Of a DNA stretch of 6,518 nucleotides, positions 4,218-6,518 are shown one piece after another. The position numbers and the translations under genes were made by a program. Below the pieces are notes generated by a model. It saw only the letters and a program-made list of their open reading frames with translations. It ran no database searches and was not told where the DNA came from. This DNA is from Jiangellaceae bacterium (lineage in GTDB: Bacteria > Actinomycetota > Actinomycetes > Jiangellales > Jiangellaceae). The stretch spans positions 1 to 6,518 of the forward strand of contig JASLBX010000390.1 in the NCBI GenBank assembly GCA_030146385.1, written 5' to 3'. Within the stretch, counting starts at the first letter, position 1. Each line of letters starts with the position of its first letter.

Positions 4218-6518
4218 CTACCGCGGAGCGGGCGTCCCGGCGACTGCGGCAATCGGCTGCGGCGCCGGACTGCCCGAACCGTCTCGCCGGCCGGTCGCGT
4301 CGGGTAGCGCGATCGGGACACCGCTCGCGGCGGCCGCCAGCGCCGGCGCCGGGCCGGCCCAGGCGAGCAACAAGGTGTCCTCGCCCTTGAGGAAACGGTG
4401 GCAGCGCACGCCTCCCGTCGCCCGTCCCTTGGCGGGGTATTCGGAGTACGGGGTGACCTTGACACTGCCGGCCTGGGTGCCGGGCAGTGCGTCGGAGCTA
4501 CCGGAGACTGTCACGACAGACGAGTCCGTTCCGGGGTCGACCGCCCCGAAGAACACCACCTTGGCGCCCTTGGTGAGTTTTATGCCGGCGACGCCGCCAC
4601 CGCCGCGGCCCTGTGGCCGAACGACGCCGGCCGAGAACCGCAGCAACTGGGCGTCGGACGTCACGAAGACCAGGTCCTCTTCGCCGGTGCGCAACTGGGT
4701 GGCGCCGACCACCCGGTCTCCGTCGTCGAGCCGGATGACGTCCCACTCGTCCTTGTTCGACGGGTAGTCCGGGTTGAGGCGTTTGACGATGCCGTTGGCC
4801 GTCCCGAGCGCGAGGCCGGGGGAGTCGGGACCGAAGGTCGTCAGGCAGAGGACACGCTCGTCCTTGGCCAGTTCGAGGAACTCCTTGATCGGCGCCCCAC
4901 CCGAGAGGTTGGGTGCTTGCGCCGTCGGGGGCAGCGCTGGCAGATCCAGCACTGGCAACCGGACGACCCGGCCGGTGCTCGTCACAACGCCGACGTGCCC
5001 GCGAGCCGTCGAGCGGACCTGGGAGACGACGACGTCGTGCTTGGACCGTTTGCCGCCGGTGGAGAGCGGCTCGTCAGTGGTAGTCCGGGCCAGCAGGCCG
5101 GTGGAGGACAGCAGGACGTAGCAGGGGTCGTCCGAGATCTCGAGCGTGCCGGCCGCCGGTGTCGCGGCTGGTGTGCCGGCCGACTCGAGCAGCACCGTAC
5201 GCCGCGGCGTCGCGTGTGCTGTTGCGATCTCGGCGAGCTCCTGCGAAACGACCTCGCGCAGCTTGTCTTCGCTCTCGAGAATCTCGGTGAGCTCGGCGAT
5301 GGCGCGGCGCAGCTCGTCGGCCTCGGTCTCCAGCTCGAGCCGGTCGTACTTGGTGAGCCTGCGCAGCGGGGTGTCGAGGATGTACCGCGCCTGGATCTCG
5401 GTCAGGTCGAACACGCTCATCAGCCGGTTCCGCGCATCGGTGGCGTCTTCGGAGGAGCGGATCAGCTGGATCACCTCGTCGATGTCCAGCAACGCGATCA
5501 GCAGGCCGTCGACCAGGTGGAGCCGGTCGGCCGCCTTGGTGCGGCGGAACTCGCTGCGCCGCCTCACTACGTCGAGCCGGTGCTTGAGGAAGACCTCGAG
5601 CAGCTCCTTCAGGCCGAGTGTGCGGGGCTGGCCGTCCACCAGGGCGACGTTGTTGATCGCGAACGACTCTTCGAGCGGGGTCAGCCGGTAGAGCTGCTCG
5701 AGCACCGCTTCGGGCAAGAACCCGCTCTTGAGCTCGACCACCAGGCGGAGGGTGGTGTTGCGGTCGGTGTAGTCCTCGACGTCGGCGATGCCTTGCAGCT
5801 TCTTGCTGCGGACCAGCTCGGCGATGCGCTGGCGCACCCGTTCCGGCCCGACCATGTAGGGCAGTTCGGTGACGACGATGCCCTTGCGCCGAGCGGTGAT
5901 GTTATCGACCCGGGCGGTGGCGCGGGTGCGGAACGAGCCGCGGCCGGTCTCGTAGGCCTCGCGGATGCCTTCGAGCCCGACGATGCGTCCGCCGGTCGGT
6001 AGGTCCGGGCCGGGGACGAACCGCATCAGGTCGTCGAGCGTCGCGTCCGGGTTCGCCAGCAGGTGCCGGGCCGCCTCGATGACCTCGCCGAGGTTGTGCG
6101 GCGGCATATTGGTGGCCATGCCGACAGCGATCCCGCTCGCGCCGTTGACCAGCAGGTTCGGGAACGCGGCGGGCAGCACGTCGGGCTGCTCGAACTGCCC
6201 GTCGTAGTTGGGCACCATGTCGACGACGTTCTCGTCGAGCGACTGGGTGAGCAGCGTCGCCGGCATAGCCATGCGGCACTCAGTATATCTATACGCGGCT
6301 GGTCCAGCGTCTAGAGATCCAAAGTTGCCGTGGCCGTCGACCAGTGGCAGGCGCATCGCCCAGGGCTGGGCCATCCGGACGAGCGTGTCGTAGATGGCGC
6401 CGTCGCCGTGCGGGTGCAGCTTGCCCATCACGTCGCCGACAACGCGTCCGCACTTGACGTGCGAACGGTCGGGACGAAGGCCCATCTCGTTCATCTGGTA
6501 CAAGATCCGCCGCTGGAC
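4218..6518 (-). CDS. parC: DNA topoisomerase IV subunit A (5' end outside window)
   Basis: This is the 766-residue C-terminal part of a type IIA topoisomerase A subunit, which cuts and rejoins DNA and works with an ATPase partner (ParE). Only about 50 N-terminal residues are missing. Counting from the window edge, VQRRILYQMNEMGLRPDR opens the winged-helix region, HPHGDGAIYD at 35-44 is the quinolone region, and catalytic Tyr78 sits in YRYTE (TAT at 6285-6287) with Arg77 before it. The tower and coiled-coil region runs to about 440, including LTEIQARYILD, and a beta-pinwheel C-terminal domain spans about 460-715. The GyrA-box (QRRGGRG-like) is absent; the first blade has GGKRSKHD, as I recall from actinobacterial topoisomerase IV, so I prefer parC to gyrA. 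A later blade has VRPQGRGGGGVAGI. The tail is rich in Ala, Pro and Gly. TTG at 6501-6503 codes an internal leucine, not the start. A run of atypical codons covers the catalytic motif. Confidence 0.93.
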   Translation of the reverse strand, partial: VQRRILYQMNEMGLRPDRSHVKCGRVVGDVMGKLHPHGDGAIYDTLVRMAQPWAMRLPLVDGHGNFGSLDAGPAAYRYTECRMAMPATLLTQSLDENVVDMVPNYDGQFEQPDVLPAAFPNLLVNGASGIAVGMATNMPPHNLGEVIEAARHLLANPDATLDDLMRFVPGPDLPTGGRIVGLEGIREAYETGRGSFRTRATARVDNITARRKGIVVTELPYMVGPERVRQRIAELVRSKKLQGIADVEDYTDRNTTLRLVVELKSGFLPEAVLEQLYRLTPLEESFAINNVALVDGQPRTLGLKELLEVFLKHRLDVVRRRSEFRRTKAADRLHLVDGLLIALLDIDEVIQLIRSSEDATDARNRLMSVFDLTEIQARYILDTPLRRLTKYDRLELETEADELRRAIAELTEILESEDKLREVVSQELAEIATAHATPRRTVLLESAGTPAATPAAGTLEISDDPCYVLLSSTGLLARTTTDEPLSTGGKRSKHDVVVSQVRSTARGHVGVVTSTGRVVRLPVLDLPALPPTAQAPNLSGGAPIKEFLELAKDERVLCLTTFGPDSPGLALGTANGIVKRLNPDYPSNKDEWDVIRLDDGDRVVGATQLRTGEEDLVFVTSDAQLLRFSAGVVRPQGRGGGGVAGIKLTKGAKVVFFGAVDPGTDSSVVTVSGSSDALPGTQAGSVKVTPYSEYPAKGRATGGVRCHRFLKGEDTLLLAWAGPAPALAAAASGVPIALPDATGRRDGSGSPAPQPIAAVAGTPAPR
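6267..6323 (-). other. AT-rich recoded patch over the ParC catalytic tyrosine
   Basis: Nineteen consecutive parC codons (residues 66-84 from the window edge) read FGSLDAGPAAYRYTECRMA. Twelve of the 19 end in A or T, including TTT, TCT, CTA, CCA, AGA, ACT and two TAT. In the 20 codons before the patch only one ends in A or T, and in the 20 after it none does. The edges are abrupt and the reading frame is intact. The protein sequence stays that of a type IIA catalytic motif, so the change is mainly synonymous. The codon contrast is seen directly; its cause is unknown. Confidence 0.85.
6283..6294. repeat. Small inverted repeat GTATA-TC-TATAC in parC
   Basis: Perfect five-base arms flank a two-base centre. 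The repeat lies inside the AT-rich patch and covers the Tyr-Arg-Tyr codons, including the catalytic tyrosine codon (6285-6287). It is the most AT-rich spot in the window. It could be a chance result of the TAT-AGA-TAT codons, or part of a protein recognition site; I cannot tell which. Confidence 0.6.

Noticed and set aside
4330..4365. GC-rich self-complementary run as a terminator for the cox operon
   Set aside because: It lies inside the parC coding tail, has no T-run, and short CCGG/GGCC palindromes are common by chance at this base composition.
4398..6002. A long 534-codon open frame on the plus strand opposite parC
   Set aside because: Its product is low-complexity and rich in Arg, Gly, Val and Asp with no recognisable domain, and it lies wholly antisense to a clear topoisomerase gene. 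Such shadows are expected in high-GC DNA.
6310..6315. TCTAGA (XbaI site) in the recoded patch as a sign of cloning or engineering
   Set aside because: A single six-base site is explained by the Ser-Leu-Asp codons chosen there. There is no vector or linker sequence around it, and the reading frame and protein motif continue normally.
6501..6503. TTG as the start of parC
   Set aside because: It is the leucine of VQRRILYQM, a conserved internal motif that continues in frame to the window edge, so the true start is outside the window.
4218..6518. Reading the topoisomerase as gyrA
   Set aside because: There is no GyrA-box and the C-terminal blade has GGKRSKHD, so topoisomerase IV subunit A fits better. 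Some doubt remains because the partner gene is not visible.

Overview
This window is high-GC throughout, with codons ending mostly in G or C. It uses GTG as well as ATG starts and strong GGAGG ribosome binding sites. The protein families match an actinobacterium, but I cannot name a genus from the sequence. There are five protein-coding genes, two of them cut by the window edges, and no RNA genes, CRISPR arrays or insertion sequences. No gene-free stretch exceeds about 25 bases, so the window is almost entirely coding.

Bases 1-4192, plus strand, form one tightly packed operon for a molybdenum hydroxylase of the carbon monoxide dehydrogenase / xanthine dehydrogenase family. It runs from the 3' end of the [2Fe-2S] small subunit (coxS), through the complete molybdopterin large subunit (coxL, 790 aa) and the complete FAD subunit (coxM, 282 aa), to a CoxG-like accessory protein with a C-terminal membrane helix (coxG, 252 aa). 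The first two junctions are four-base stop/start overlaps and the third is a four-base gap. The S-L-M gene order and the active-site loop AYRGAGR (in place of the AYxCSFR of proven CO dehydrogenases) both place it in the 'form II' group, whose physiological substrate is uncertain. Electrons would pass from the Mo site in CoxL through the CoxS iron-sulfur clusters to FAD in CoxM. CoxG probably links the enzyme to the membrane.

Bases 4218-6518, minus strand, hold the convergent 3' part of a type IIA topoisomerase A subunit, best read as topoisomerase IV subunit A (parC). The GyrA-box is absent, and the first C-terminal blade instead carries GGKRSKHD. The start lies beyond the window. The two transcription units converge with 25 bases between their stop codons.

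The oddest signal is in parC. A sharply bounded 57-base run of A/T-ending and rare codons (6267-6323) lies exactly over the catalytic tyrosine motif, and the codons around it are normal for the gene. The equivalent tyrosine-threonine junction in GyrA is a known intein insertion site, so an intein-related origin is worth testing. I see no wholly new system here. The points worth pursuing are this recoded patch, the unknown substrate of the form II enzyme, and the membrane-anchored CoxG.
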